From NCBI RefSeq assembly GCF_001949145.1, contig NW_019091457.1, positions 1,079,605 to 1,143,604 of the forward strand: a stretch of 64,000 bases of DNA. The letters are read 5' to 3'. The notes below the pieces were generated by a model that saw nothing but the letters and a program-made list of their open reading frames with translations, was not told where the DNA came from and did not search any database. Of the stretch, positions 24,201 through 39,000 are shown piece after piece (within the stretch, counting starts at the first letter, position 1; every line of letters starts with the position of its first letter). The position numbers and the translations under genes are program-made. Source of the stretch: Acanthaster planci. Taxonomy: Eukaryota > Echinodermata > Asteroidea > Valvatida > Acanthasteridae.

Positions 24201-27200
24201 GTTTATCTTAAAGAAAAACTAAATTAAAGTGGTAAAAAAAACCACTATTTATGTGCGGTGTGCGTTTCCTGTGATTTTATACCGAATAGTAGTTACATCC
24301 TCAGACCCATGTAGAACACACTAGCTACCTTCTGCACAGTGGTTAGTCGCACTTCGGTGTCCTTAACTTCAAGTTGAAGTTCTTCTCTCATCATTCAGAG
24401 CATGAAGGACGTCGGAATAGATAGACTCGTGTTCTATGTCAACCATTATTTAATTAACTATTAACGATTAATTGTCTGTAAGTCGACAACTGTTATGTTT
24501 CTTTCTTGTTTAGCAAAAGTCTTTGGCCGACGATTTTTACCCCTGCGACATTACCATATTGCCAAACCTCCTCTTTTACCGCCAGCAAACTATTGATGTC
24601 CCACAGGAAACCAAAAAAATCTTGATGAGACAAAATCAAATTATTTAGAGCAGAACTTCCGGTAAATGCTGACCCGAGGGAATGCGAGTTTGCCCACATC
24701 ACTTGCGTTACTAATTGAATCAAACCGCTGAAGTACGAGTGCCGTATCTTTTTTTTTGTTAGAACTGAAAAAGGGTTCGAGAATGTTGCTAGCAGGTGTT
24801 AAAGTTGCCTTAATTGGCATTTCCAAAGGCAGCGAGCGAGTCATCAACTGTATCATTTATCAAAGTGATGGATGAATTCGGCATGTGAAGGCATTCTTCT
24901 ATGTGTCAGAGTATCAACCGCTTCCTGCCGCCTGAGCGAATATGCCTTTTAATTATTCAGTGCTATTTCTCAATAAAAATGTATAAATGTCACGCAAGTC
25001 ATTTAATGTCATCAATTCGTGGTCATTTTATTTTAAGAACGACCATTCACTGAAACACCATTGGTTCAGTGTCAGGTGCCTGCCATATCACTAGAATAGT
25101 CCCAAAATCTTCTATATTACCTGAGGCAATCAATTGCTTGCACGTGTAACCAGTTTGTATCGATGATCGTTTTGAAAACAGTGGGGCCTCGCCTTAGTGC
25201 CACCCTTAATCAGTCCAGATTTTGAATTTATACTGGGTTGGAGGTTGCCCTGCCACTGACAAGTCCAGGACGTGTTATCTTGAAAAGATTCTCGAACCAA
25301 AAGCACCTTTCATCCAGTGGAACCAAACGCACTCCTGAGAAGTTCTGACTCATCGGGGGTCTCAATGGTGAAGTGACAATAAGGAACTCAGATGCACGTA
25401 GTGCTGATCATATTCCCGAGACAGTATTTTTACACTTCACCATTTCGTGCCAATGCTGTTATTGTGGTAAGGAACAGTCTGCGTCCAAATCTTGTGTCCA
25501 CAGCAAGGTCTCTTTTATATTTCCTCGCCAGTTGCCAAAGCATGCGGCTCGTACTCAAGGGAGAAGTCCTTTTGGCTCTGGAAGTCCTTTCTTGTTACGG
25601 CCCTTTTGAACCGAAGCTTATGCCGAGAAGATAGCGAGGTTTCAGCTGTGCGAAATCCGTTTCAAACTGAGGCTGCACCCAAGTTGCCTTTGCTTCCCTG
25701 GAATTACGCGGACATGCACTGACAACAGACGTAGCCGTAGCTCTGGAAAAGTCCGTTTCGGACACGACTTGAGTGTCACCTCAAACCTTACATTTACACC
25801 TCCTCCCCCGCTAACCTGACCGAACAACGGCCAAGTATCCCCGCAGGTGTTGCAACCACTCCACGAGAAGTAACAATGTGCCTCGTCTCAGAAGAGGAAG
25901 CTTACTGTAATTATCAAACTTAATAGACACCGCTGTGGCATTCTACGGATGGAAATGTTTCCTGACGGATCACTTGCCAGAACTCCAGCTCCAGCACACA
26001 TAGACACTAAAGGAAAAAAGGAGTTTTCTGGTTTGGTCCTTAGGACACCAGAGACCCTACGCCTAACCCTTTCTTAGTTTCAGAGTATGTTTTCCTGTAA
26101 GGCTACAGGGTAAAGATATTTCTCATAGTTGAATACTTTCTAGGTAACTGGAGCGCTGCCCTGCTGGTTACAGGCGACATTTCAGCACTTTCTGTACTTG
26201 TGCACAGCAGACGACGGAGGTTTTTACAGCTGACCCTTGGGTTATTTTCAGATTGGTTCTCGACTCGAGACGGACTGCTGGCATTCAAGATGTTAGCGAC
26301 AAACTTTGTAATTGATTGCAGACTGATCTGTCGTCCCGAGTCGTTCCCAATTGAGTTCCAAATCCCCAGCATCGGCGACAATTTTGGGGACTTGACAGCC
26401 CCCGGACTACTCAAACCGCATCTGCTCTGTGCGGTATTGCGTCGCTATGAAAAAAAAAGACGCTTGATAATGCTCCCTGGCTTTTGATGGAAACGACCCT
26501 GCTTTTCCCAGATGATCGTTTTGTATCCACTTGTCAGCTTCAAAAATGATACTGCTGAGAATTTTTCAAAGCAAGCATCCCTGTGGAATGTGATACAGGA
26601 TATCCAGCCACTGTTTTTGCGCATGTTTTGCTCCCACAGCTCAACAATCAACATATTCTGACCTAGTTCATTTATATCCGAAAAATTTCAAAACCATATA
26701 GACACAGTGGATCATTCTACTTGATTTCTAAAAAGATCTTAGGATGAAAACCGATCTGAAGCTACAGTTGCTTGCTTTATTTCAAATTCTCGGTTTTGGC
26801 AGGGAGTAAAGTTGGCAGTGCATTGTCAATTAAGATGAATCGCGCAAAGATTATGCAACAATGTGGTTGATCTCCACGGTCGACTGACCGGTGGTGGGAG
26901 AAGCGTGGAGGGAGAAGCGTGGCGACGCGCCGAGTTTGTCGTCGGGGGAAGGGAATCGAGAGATGATCTCGTCTGTTAACAGGATGGGATATGAAGGACC
27001 TGTGCTGGATTTACGGGGATCAACAGAGTCAACCGAACTGTCTGTACTAATATCCCGAGGACGGACCAATTGAAACCCGCATACAGGGCGGGTCAAAATG
27101 CCAGGGAACCTAAATTGCAGTTTAATTCGATGAGATCGTTGGCGTGAGTTCGTTGTTGTGTCGATGACTGACATCGCGTGGCTTCAAACCACCGCTCGTA

Positions 27201-30200
27201 TTTTGCACACGTCTGTCCTGCCCTCTTCCTCTCTTCCATTTTTGCCCAAACAGAAAATACATGCAACGTGTCCGTAGGGAGTAAAGATGAAACCTGACCA
27301 CCATAATCTTTCTTGGAAATCTTTTCGCATCAAAGGAATTTGTTTCATTTTCAGATTATAATTCCAGTCAAATGCCCAGTTGACCCTGGCTTGTTCTTTG
27401 GCAACTGCTTTCCAATACTTAAGTGTGTTGTCAAACGTTGGGTGAGACTTACTATAGGCCTACCCACAGTCTTTCTAGGAATTGGCAAATTTTTCACCCA
27501 ACAACTGAGGTGACATGTAATATTTGCAACAGTGTATACCTTTTAAACTGTGCACGTATCCCGAGTCTGAACAGATGGCTGTGTGCCATGTAAGAAATAT
27601 ATGATTCTTAAGCAGATCGCGGAAGATAAAGTTTTAATGTTCAAAGCAGTGCAAACCTAGCAACACTGACCAGAATTTGCACCTTGCAGAGGATGTGTTT
27701 TAATTAAGAATCCCCCGACAACGACTATACACACCATCAGTGCTGCTGACTAATGACAGCGACCAATGACAGGGGTCATCCTGGCAACAGCGACACGGCA
27801 CGGCAGTATTAACAATAGGGACAATGCCTGCGATTGTGTAGTACCTTCGACCCTAAATGACAGTGGCGATTTCCGTAGGTCCATCTGGCTTTGACAAGCG
27901 GCAAAACAATATTAAAGGCGGACTGTCCGTTTTGCAAAGCTCTGGCTGGCTTCTCTGGCACCACGCCAACTCACTGGTGACGGCCAATTACGTTTGTCTG
28001 CCCCACCCTAACGTTGTCCGCTCGCCCACTGCCGTCGAAAAAAGACGGAAGTGGTCGAAGTGCAGCTTTATATGATAACCGTTCTGTTTTGTTCCTGTCC
28101 CTCAAAGCATGGTCAGTATCTCTTCATCGGCTGGGAGCTCGGGGGGGGGGGCACGGGTCGGCCTGGCTGGACTAATTGGCAGCGATCTACAGTCGGCAGT
28201 CACGAACGCTCGTTTACACACGGTGCCATTTGTTGCTGGGGTAATCGGGCCCAGAAGACGTGCATGCGTTCCAGGGGCGACGGGCAGGACTTTACTCCCC
28301 TCTGTGACTATGTGCTCAGGAAATGACCCGGGCCAGCTTAATTCCCTGCAAGGCTTCTTGTTAACCATTACTTGATCCGCTTTGCATGTATCTTGAAAAA
28401 ATGGGGAAATTTTATTAGGTAGGGACCATTTTGTATAATTTAAAACTTCTTTGTTGTAAATCCTCAAAGTTTGAGTTCTCGGAACTCCTTCGACGTTGAT
28501 GGTGGTACAGCTGTCTTCCATAAACTTTGAATTTGCCGACTTTCGAAATGTTTGAATAGGCCTATGACGGGTTCAATGAGTGGTGTAGTTCATAAATATA
28601 GGCTTGCATTCGTGAAAAAAAGTCCGAATTCATAATACTGAGGGTGCTTAAGAGATGGGTAGCTCTGACATATTTTGATCACCGAGGTTGAGAAATGAGG
28701 TTGATCAACATGTCTGTCTCGATGAAATAAGTTTCGAGTACATTGTTCAAGATAACTACCTAATTAACCCTAACAGTCCCAAATCCTCCGATTTCAGTGC
28801 AATTTTACATAAACCCCCGGGACAGTTAGGTTAAGTTGTAAGACCTATATTTGAAGACTTATACTTTCGAAGCGTCTCACTAGCTTGGCCCGCCCAGTCA
28901 AGATAAAATGAAGTGTATAATGTTTCTTGAAAAGAATGGTCCAACCACACAGTTTTGTGCGTTCATCGCAAAGTGTATTTGCCTCAGTTTGTTGCCATGG
29001 CAACTGCAAGTTTTCGTGGCTCTCTCTGGTCACATCACAGTCTTTTTTCAGAAAGGGTGTAAGCAAGTGCGTTGCTATCTGCTTGTGCACGGGAGTTAAT
29101 GCATACTCTGAGTACAGCGGTGATCCGGCCGGTTGGATGTATTGTGACGGCGCACTCTAGAATCTGTGGAAACCTTCTTGGCATTCGGCGAAATGAACAG
29201 GGAGCATTCCGCAGGGTCTTCGGTTAATTGCAGGATTCGCGACTGTGCGTCTAGCTATGATCAGCTTTCTGTATCCAGTATCCAGTTTGTGCGCCAAGAT
29301 TCGCTCGCCTTCAATTGGCCATGTATATCAATTTGCTGTCGGTATTTAGACTTCCGCTCTTGCTCCGGTTATCCCATCAAGACGTCCACATGATGTGCAG
29401 AGTATTTTCTCACGTAGGGCAAATCTGTACCAAAGCCAGGCTAAGTGTGCCGCTCCGCAAAACGCTGACATCATCAATCAACACGACAACTGAGGTTTAA
29501 CTCAAGTTGCAACGTAAGCAGCTCGCGTGTGACTACGGATTCAACGAGTTAAACGATTGGCGGACTCTGCGTTTTCCATCACGGCCTTCCCTCTTTGGCC
29601 AGCTCTCAAACACGACGGCCCTATCATCTAACGAAGAGGCTAGCTTCACAAAAAGAGGAAGCCTGTCGAGAAAGTTAAACCCACCAAGAGTCCAGAGACA
29701 ACGCGGCACCGTTGTCCTCAAGATTTGTGACATCTGTCCGAGGGAAAGCGAGCCGGTAAATTGTGAGAGGACGCACGCGCTAAACGCAGCGGCACTTGAA
29801 CCTCTCGAACAGAGGTTAAGCAGCGACATTCATATCAGTGACACTATCATCGTCCCGATCTTTTATAATATGCATCACGGCGCGATCTATTAATGTGCAG
29901 ACGGATGGCGCATCGGTGTCCCAAGGCAATGGCCGATTCGCTCGCGTTAAACACCAGACGCTGGCGAGGGTTTAAACCAGAAATCAAGCTGGCTTTTTTC
30001 AACCTTTCATTTTTCCCATCAGTCGAGCGCCGCTGGCAGGATTGGCGGTCAGATGGCGGGTAGATGACGTACCGCTTTTGGTATAGGGCATTGAACGCTG
30101 GTGACGCCTCCGTAAGCGGCCAAGGTGAAATGCCAGCTTTACGCTTGAGACTTTGGAAGGGATGGCAATCTACCCTATTTGTTTAGTTATTTTTACCTTG

Positions 30201-33200
30201 GAATTGTTTTGCAAGGTGCACAATTCGAATTTCCACTGATAGCCCCCTATGCGTCGAAGGCGCACACTGTAGCGACAAGGTTGACTTCTAATTGGCGTTC
30301 TGATTCGAGTCCCTTGTAAGATCACGCCTCGATCCCTCCGGTGTGAATGTGTGTGTATATAAATATAAGTGGAAGGAAAAAAAGGTTGTCATCAGAGTAT
30401 CAGCCTTGAGGGTAATGCTATCAGCATCACCTACTTCAAGCTGACAATGTGAATCATGTGAAGCTGCGTGGAGCCACATGACGCGCCTTCAATAATGTAT
30501 ACACATGCAAGTTCTCCTGTAGCTCTGGGGAGAAGGTATGACACGTGTAGGCGCCAATACAGACGCCAGTGATCTCGAACAATTTCTGCACAAGTTCCAT
30601 AACTCGGCTGCCGGGTTACTTGGGGTCGTCCAACGGCCTCCAATCCATCTTTCTCATAATAACGGGAGGAGTGAGCTCCTGCCTCTAGCTCCCTGGGCCG
30701 CCCACATTAGGGTGTCAGTGTCACCTGGGTCCCCAGCGAGCCATAACCATTCCACTGGCTAAGTGCGACCAGTACGGCGCCGGATGCCGCAGATGCCTTC
30801 CCCCGGTCGTATAAACTGTGCCAGATACCAATCGGGGCCGTAGCTTCCCAGCTCCGCAACTGACAAGTAAATCTGGTCCACATGACTCCCCGTGGACGCG
30901 TCTCCGTACATGTATTCATTTTGCAGTCGATCATGACGCTCCAACGCTTAACCGCGGCCTTCAGATACCAGACGGTTAAACTTGGAGCGACAGGGAGCAA
31001 GGAAATACTTGGCATTGGTGGTCTTGTTATCGGATAGCTATCACAGATCCGTGTCACTCTTCAAGTATTAAGAAATGCTCTTCATGTGTGGCTGCCTTTC
31101 AAAAGATTGACAAGGTCCGGAGCCTTGGTTCGAGTGTCAATCACTTATTCACAAAAACTCCACTTCAAATCGTCCCTACTCTAGAAACAAAAATTGACGC
31201 GTTACCCGATCCCAACTAACACCACTAGTCGTGATAGTTCCGTATAGTATTGGTATAAAGTGACTATTTAATGTGTGCTCGTGTTATAGTTTCAACTAGC
31301 TGGTAAATACACCCGCATCATGCTGCATATTCAAGAGCTGAGCTGCGCAAATTTCCTGGCACCAAGTTGTAGGATGATTTCTGAAAGAACACACATTATA
31401 CAGATTTTGGATAATTTGTATAGGCCTACATTCAGACTCCCGTCATTTCAGAGAGACAACTTTAATCTTCTCCTGTTCGTTGGTGTGTTTTTTTCAGAAT
31501 TATTCTACCTGTTTCGATCTTAAACGGAGAAGGTTTATAGTTTCCTATACACTTGCTTATCCTTATGCCTATATAGAGGCTCAAGTTTCCGTGTGAAGCA
31601 TAGAGTTACAAGTCACGTAATGATACTCGGCGTAAGTTACTCCTAAAAGCTAACAAATTGCCTGCGCAGGACCATCATACATGTACATGTATGTCCACTT
31701 CCTGAAGCGCATTCATCGGTTAAGCAGAGCCAACCTAAGCACGACTGGCAATATTCCCCCCTGTAATTGATTGGCTTGGTAATAAATTTGTACCGACGGC
31801 GGGTCTCAGCTAGATTACGCGGGCACGACAACGGGCGAGTGCTGGGCGCGACTTGGAGTTGGGCAAAGCCGACCCTGCACCACTGGGCCGCTATAGCTTT
31901 GATGACTTCAACATGATTACATTCGAGCACTGTCCGTTTTCATCGTTAAAGGCCGCCGGTGTATAAAAAAAAAGTGCGCTAAAGGTTCCAGAAACGATGT
32001 GGCCGGTAGTTGGTGACTGGTATAGCTGTACAGCACCAAGTGCTTTCTGTGTTCATTTCTACAGCAGGGCTGTACGTATCTACACAAATAATGCATCTGC
32101 AGGCTTGTGCAGAGCCGGAGTTGGGAGTGGGAAAAACCCGTGGTGGCGCAGATGTTCAATTTTTGCATGTTTGCCGAATCACTTATCTGCCCTGTTGTTA
32201 TCTGTTACTTGTTTTGCCCGTAATTTATTCATTCTATAGGGCCAATATGGTATGATTACTCTGTAAACGTAAACGCAACATAATGATGATGCACAGAAAT
32301 ACCCCCGGAAATCCACCCGATATAGGCATATATGATTACTTTCCGGAATCTGGTACTCGCGTAGATGAATGGCAGGATGGCAAAGCGTTCAGACTCTTTG
32401 CTGCTTTGAGCGTTCCAATTTTGATTTCAGAATCTCCATCTCGTTGTAGTCTGCTGCCGCGTACCCTTTGGCTACAATTAAGCCTCTGACTCGAAGCTGT
32501 GAAATCTTTCGAGCGGCGTACCTGCGCAAAGGCCTCTTTCTAAACTTTCACCAGACATACCGACATTTCGCATTCCATACCCTTTTTTGAGCTGGGTCGC
32601 CTTAGTACAGATGATGAACGTTTTGTGGATCGCCACTTCAACCAGCCGTGACGTGGTGTCTGAGCTTCATATGCAGGGCTATGGTTTCAATATTAAACGC
32701 TCAGGAAGAAAATGCTCTCTAATAAAATTCTCACAGACACCAAACTCGTATATTGCACTCTGTGCCAATATATCAAACTGTAACATATTCATGGTGAGAA
32801 ATCGAGTGGTCGCGTATACACCGCGATACCCTAGGCAGGTGTCGTCACGGCAGCGGGAAGTAGGGGAGATAATTGGCGGGAAATGGGGAGCTCATCACCA
32901 CCGTGGCGGGCTCAAGGGCGAACCACGGGCAGGGGGCCAACGGGGCCACCCCCCTAACAAAGATAAAAACCGATGAGGAGTTTTTAATCAATCACTGTGA
33001 AGACATTACGTGCTGAAAAGGAGGTTTGTTTGTATGGACAGAGACATTTTTGTGTTTAGGAAATTGCTTCTGAGCAGCTGGTGACAGGTGCAATCTGCAC
33101 CGGAGACACTGCTAACTTGTTTTGCGTTTTACTTGCGTCGGGGAAACTTTGAAGCCAGCCGTCTCAAATCGACCGCGACCCAAGTTGGCCCCCACCCGGC

Positions 33201-33547
33201 AGGTGCCGTTTTCTTCCGGTCTCAGATTCGCACTTTGGTTTGCTCATTGTTTCCGCAGACTTCTCCCCCGCTGCAAACCGTGTTCTGTGGGGGCTTGACG
33301 TGCAGCGGATAACTTGATGTCAACGTTTGTTGTCGTTCCCCGATTGTCGGCTTCTAGCTGTGCAGTCACTCTTAAACCTAAGGTGCAGGTGAGGTGCGGA
33401 CGTCGTTGTCAGGGGCTAGGAAGTACATTGCTTGAAGGATAAAAGTATTTTTACGATAATGTACTGTGTCCAGATCGATTACGATAAGTGAAAAAGTCAA
33501 AACCAAGTGTGAACATGCGGGAGTTTCACTTTCAACATCGGTGTAAT

Positions 33548-33655
33548 TGGGTTTTGTTGTTGTTTTGTTATTGTTTAGTTTTTTAATGTAAACACTTTGT
33601 TTCTTTTTCTTTAGTTTTTTTTGTTCTTTTATTTTGTACGTTGGTTTTGTTTTAG
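33548..33655 (+). repeat. T/G-rich low-complexity tract
   Basis: About 108 bp, nearly all T and G on the plus strand, with GTTTTGTTGTT-type words. It is noncoding and intronic; on the transcribed (minus) strand it reads A/C-rich. Confidence 0.8.
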
Positions 33656-35972
33656 CGATGACTTCACTTCAACAACGTGTGAAACCTCTTCTTTCGGCCT
33701 AAGCAATTTGAATTCTATTCAGACATCTTCGGAATCCTGAGGCTAGTATGGTACTGACACAATGACGGATCTTATTTACACCCGAACCAGAATGTTTTGT
33801 CCGCCCGGTGACCGAGGGCAATCATTGTGTGGAGCCTTGTTGTCAACTTGCCTCCTGCTTGTGGGCGCTTTATAATTTGAAGACTTAGTAAACGGACTCG
33901 GCGTTGTTTTCATTGAAGCACTGAATCTACAGAATAAAACATGCATTCCAATTTCCTGTGAGATGCAGTGCTCTCGATAAGTGTACAGCAGTAGCAGCTC
34001 GTCGACAAATTGACACTTTCAACCTGTTGGTGGTTCCCCGGATAAGCGAAGCTCCCTTTGCTTCCCTTTGCTGGTGCTTTCGCAGTATGGCGCTTCAAAT
34101 ATAAAAGCACTCGCTATTTATGACAGTACACAAGAGCGTCAAGTGCTCGAGCCACAGATCCGTACCACCGGGGAGTTTAATTTATTGGTCGGATCGCATC
34201 CCCGACCCCGATGATTTACAGTTATTAATGGGGGGGGAGTCTTACGCAAATCTCCGTACCCAGCGGGTGCGAGGCACGCAACGCGCCACTGGCTGCAGCA
34301 CTTGGGTGTTGGGGGAGGGGGGTCGCTGCAGACTGCAGATTAATTCGCAGGGATCATAGATTCCCTCGTCGCAGAGTTGGCATTCCTCGAGACGCAGAAA
34401 TTTCGACTGGTGTCTCTACATCTCTGTCACTCGCTGTGGAAGTTACTCCAGATCAACCTGTTTACAAGACAGGGTCATATACATCTGCCAATTTCAGGTA
34501 AGAACATAATAGATGGCAATGAACCTGGAGGGCGCTAAGATTTCTACAAAACCGTTTCTTTCTGCAGGTCCTTTGTCACATATTTACTCCAGTGCTGTCA
34601 AAACCCCAAGACAGATGTTTTATCATCTAATGATCCAAGACGTGTGCGACTTCAATAATGAGCCCCGTATTTGTTTTCCCGACGGCTTTGCCGTTCCTTC
34701 AAGGAATTCGATTTTAAGTGGTGCAGTCGAGTGGATGATGATCTTAACGCGGCAGAGAAGAGGACCGATTTATGTAAACATAATAACGGCCTTTCATGTT
34801 TCGCAGGTGCCTCTCAGTGAAAGCAGCTTCAGATCGAGGACCACTTTATTGAGTTTATAAAAGCCAGCGAAGACGCAGCCTCAACGGTATACTACATCTG
34901 GGAAGTCAAATGTGAAAAATACGCCGTGTCTTTCATCCGCCAAAACTACGGGCTGGAGCCCTCTATTCGTCTTGCGCTGAACGTAATTGGCACATCACAA
35001 TACCGCGATACGCAGCCTAAACATGTCACGGCGCATTATCGAATATAATTCAGCTAAACTTTCAAAACAGGCATTTGATCGCGTTTGATCTTGCCGACGA
35101 TGCACATTTTTGTGAGTGGGGGTGTAAAAACGTTAATGGAAACCTAAGAATTCGATTTTTGTACGTGTCCTTGGGTATGAGCCCGACTGAGCTTAGAGTT
35201 GGGTCTGACGCGCTGTCAAATCAAAGACTCTGTTCACATGGATTGCAATTCAACATCAACCCCATAAACCTACCATGGTGCCTGTTTGAAATGAACCACT
35301 TCAACTTAGAAGCGAAAAGACAGATAGGTGGAGCAGTTTTCATGAGATTGAATCCCAAACTTTAGACCGGCTCTAAACTTGTTTGGTGTCATCACCAGTC
35401 TAAGCTATACTGACTTCAGTTGGAATGTGCCTGCGTTGGGCTTTCGTGGTAGGCCTACGATGCGACACAATGTATGTTCATACGTACCTCGTATTTGGAA
35501 CAGCAAAAGGTGGATATCACGCCACCACTGTTAACAAAGGATCTTTGAGGAGAATTGCCCGTTTGGAACGGCGTCGAAATCTATTTTGGTTTGGCCTGAA
35601 TTACGTAACAGCTCTTGCGTCATTGTGTGGTGTCATGGCCACAAAGTTCGGTCGCCCTGGCTTGCGTAGAGAAGTTAAGGAAAAGGATTGGTACGTGGAT
35701 GTTTTTGGTTCGAGTTCTCCTGGGAACGACCAGAGAACACTGACCGAATCATCGAGTCGGCCATGCACTTATCGGTTCTTATCAGCACCATACCTCTTCC
35801 AAAAAGAGATCTATCCACATGACGTTACCGCAAGCCCCCTCTTTAGTCAGAGGGCATGTGTTTCCCTGTGTACGTGTTTTTTCTTTTCTGTTTCAGATGC
35901 TTTCCTGTTGGAAAAGATCAGTTTTGAAATGTTATCGTACTTAATGCCCAAAACTCTTAGCCCTGAAACATA

Positions 35973-36058
35973 TTTTAAGGACAAAAGCTCACTTCAGCGC
36001 CTTCACGATTAGGTAATACCGTGATGTATTTCGGCCCCGTTCCGAACAGTGTCATTTC
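35973..36058 (+). repeat. Two-copy dispersed repeat, copy 1
   Basis: About 86 bp with high similarity to the reverse complement of 41483-41566 (shared TTAAGGACAAAAGCTCAC, CAGCGCCTTCA, AGGTAATA, TTCCGAACAG, GTCATTTC). Both copies are inside the receptor intron. Coding capacity is limited to the short peptide word KDKSSxQRLHD. Confidence 0.7.
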
Positions 36059-39000
36059 CCAGCCTCGTTGGTAACATCGGTTTGTGGTGAGATCGGCTGC
36101 ACAGCAACATTCGCTGAGCATCTGGGCATGTATACCTGCGCACAATGAGAGCACGTTATATCATTCATCAATGCACCCAGGTACGCCGCCTCACTGTAGT
36201 TACATGTCTGTATCTTCGCGTGCTCCTCTATGCATTTGGAGACCAGTTCCAGGTTCTCTTTACCGACTGACGAGAATATCCTGCGTAGATTTTTTCGGCA
36301 TCACTGCACCCCACCGTGTTTTATCGAGGACAGATGCGCAGGAGTTCACTTGAACTGCATCGCATCGCGCTGCCACCCAAACACCCACAGGTGAGAACTA
36401 AATTTGCCTCGTCACTCGTTGAAACCTGCAGAAATAAAATGCCCTCACCCTGTCTGGGGAATTAAATTCAGATGTCAGCGTGCATCAGCCCCGTCTCATT
36501 ACGCCGATTGCCGTCAGTAAACCGCACGTGTGTGCGTGCGTGATGGCGTGACGCACCTCATCAACGGCCGGCGACTATGTCGTCAAAACACGATTTCCAT
36601 ATTTTCTCGACACCCCTGATATTTCGGTCGTTCCTGACCGCCGTGGTTTCTTTACTTGGGGCGGGATAAAGCGACGTGAAGCAAAAACCCCCACCGGAGC
36701 GGGACTCGTCTGCGCTTCAAGTGCACTGCTATCGAGCCGTACGTGTCGGAGAGGGTTTGACTGATGGCGAACGGTTTAAAAGTTCCTTTGAAATACTTTC
36801 TAAAATGACAAGGAATCAAACAAGCAAACAAAAATCATTCATGGTACTTTTTGGGCTTAAAATTTTGTCCAGCGGTGATGACAACAAACGGCCGTGACCC
36901 AAATTTAGGGTGATGTTTTCCTACCACATTCCTGTCAACATGTCGGTATAGTAATTGTAAAAGCAAATTCACTGGGGGACCGTTGTGAAACCAGTGAAAG
37001 ACCGACAAAACTTTTTGTCAGCGTACTGAAATTCATCTTTTTTTTAGTATTTACGGGCTGCGTTAAAAAAACAAGCAGGGAGTTTAACAGAGATTGTAAG
37101 TGTAATGCCCTTTCCGCGGGATCCGCCATGGGTGAATTTCATTGAGTTTGAGACATTTTGTTGAGATGTTTCAGGATGTAATTTTTTACAAATTGGAGAC
37201 AGTCTGTCTCCTCAAACCGTCAGGGAATTGCCGTCGCACGCTATTTTTATGTGCAAAACGACATAATCTACTCAACCCTTCTGACTTGAGACAACATTAC
37301 GGTGCGTTGATGACAATTCTGGAAGCTCCTTCGTCCGCACAGGACTTTGTCCAAAGGTTATTTCTTTACAAGTTAATGTCCATAATCAAGTTCCGCGCTT
37401 GATTTTGACGTTTAAGTGCCTGCCTCCAAACACGGAGAGTTGCACTCGTGATAAGCGTGAGCAGTGTCCTGGAGCTGAACGATGCCATGGAGGAAGGGAA
37501 TTTTCCTTTTGCGAAAGCCCTAAAGGGTTTATGTATTACAGGAAAGCGTCGTTTTTATGAATACTATGCCAAGCTGCCGTAAATTTAAGCGAGAGTAACT
37601 TTTCAAACTCACCCCGTCATCTCAGCCTACAAAGCGTCAGTAGTTTGCCACATTCTATGGAACCTGAGGCGGTCAAGGTCCATTGTTCGTAGGAACGCTA
37701 TTAAAGAATTTATGTATCGCTTAAAGAAGGCACTGAATTATTTATCTATTTTTGGAATGAATTAAAGTCCTGTTAACAAAGGCCGTCCGACCGCACCTGG
37801 TTTCCTCAAGTAGTGGCCTGTGGCCGCTGTGGGATATTAATGGAAAGCGGCGCGATCGGTTCCCGGTTCTTGGCTCCTACTGGTTCAGTCGGATAGACAA
37901 GAGAGCAGTCAAATGGACACGGGCCATATAGACCAGTCTCGGTTTGCCTATAATTTGTATGGGCGGCCAGAATTTGCAGCAAAATCACCGTTAGGTCATT
38001 TTTTATGTTATTTCAAATTTGTTCAAAATTTACATTTGTCGGTTAGTTTGTTTTACTGTTAGGAGCCACTTGCAGGAAAACACAACTGTGGAGTTAAAAG
38101 AACAGACCTAATGCCTGCCACGCTCAAGGACATTTCTGTGGCGTTAACATCTCTTCATGTGCAGTATGTTCAGTGCGAGAGCTCTTCTGCGCACGCACTA
38201 TCAATTTTCATAAAGATGTAAAATGCATCATGCCCAGATTTTGGACAAGACATTGAACTTTCAAATAACTTAAAGATCCTTTTTGATGTATGTATCACTC
38301 AAGAGAAAATGCACATTTTGAGCTGTAAAATCGACCCAGAAACGCAATCCGCTCTGCGTTGAAGAGCACCCCCAAGCGGCAAAAGAAAGATGGTAGTAAG
38401 TTTTTCAAGCAGGTTCTTGCCCGCGTTCTGCGTGTACGCATAGACCATACATTTAGGAACAAATTCGCCCCGCGTACTCGGCGTGCTCCGCGTCAAATGC
38501 ATAAACGCGGGCCTGTTCGGTGAGTGCCAAAAAAGACGCCCTCTTTTGTTCCGCTCGGAACGGATACAGAGCTCAAAGTTGATACGTTTGGTTTGTAACT
38601 ACAAATAATTATAAGAGATCTGTAGTCAGAGTCCACTTTCATTTATCAAGTCGTATTGAGTGTCAGTGAGGCATTTTTGCCTCCCTTTTTCTTGCTCTTT
38701 GGCCTCAGAAGTTCCTGCCAATATCGCACACTTGATGGTTGGCCCGCTTTTTGTATGGCAAAAAAAAAAAAAACAGAAAACAAAGCAAAACCGCCTCCAC
38801 ATCACAGCCAGGCAAATATAACATGAGCTGGACATTGGCCATATACGGCGATGCATATCGTCACAACTTCCCCTACTAACCAGCGTTGCGCTTACACAGT
38901 AACCCGGTAGGTGTCACTTCTAAAAAGGAAAAATAAAACGCCAGAAAGTGAAAACCGCCGTCATTTGTTGTTTGCCGTGCACCGTTGGTGTTGACTCTAT

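Noticed and set aside
35425-36012. 195-codon plus-strand open frame in the intron
   Set aside because: No recognisable domain, antisense to the host gene, and its 3' end lies in a dispersed repeat; treated as chance or a repeat relic.
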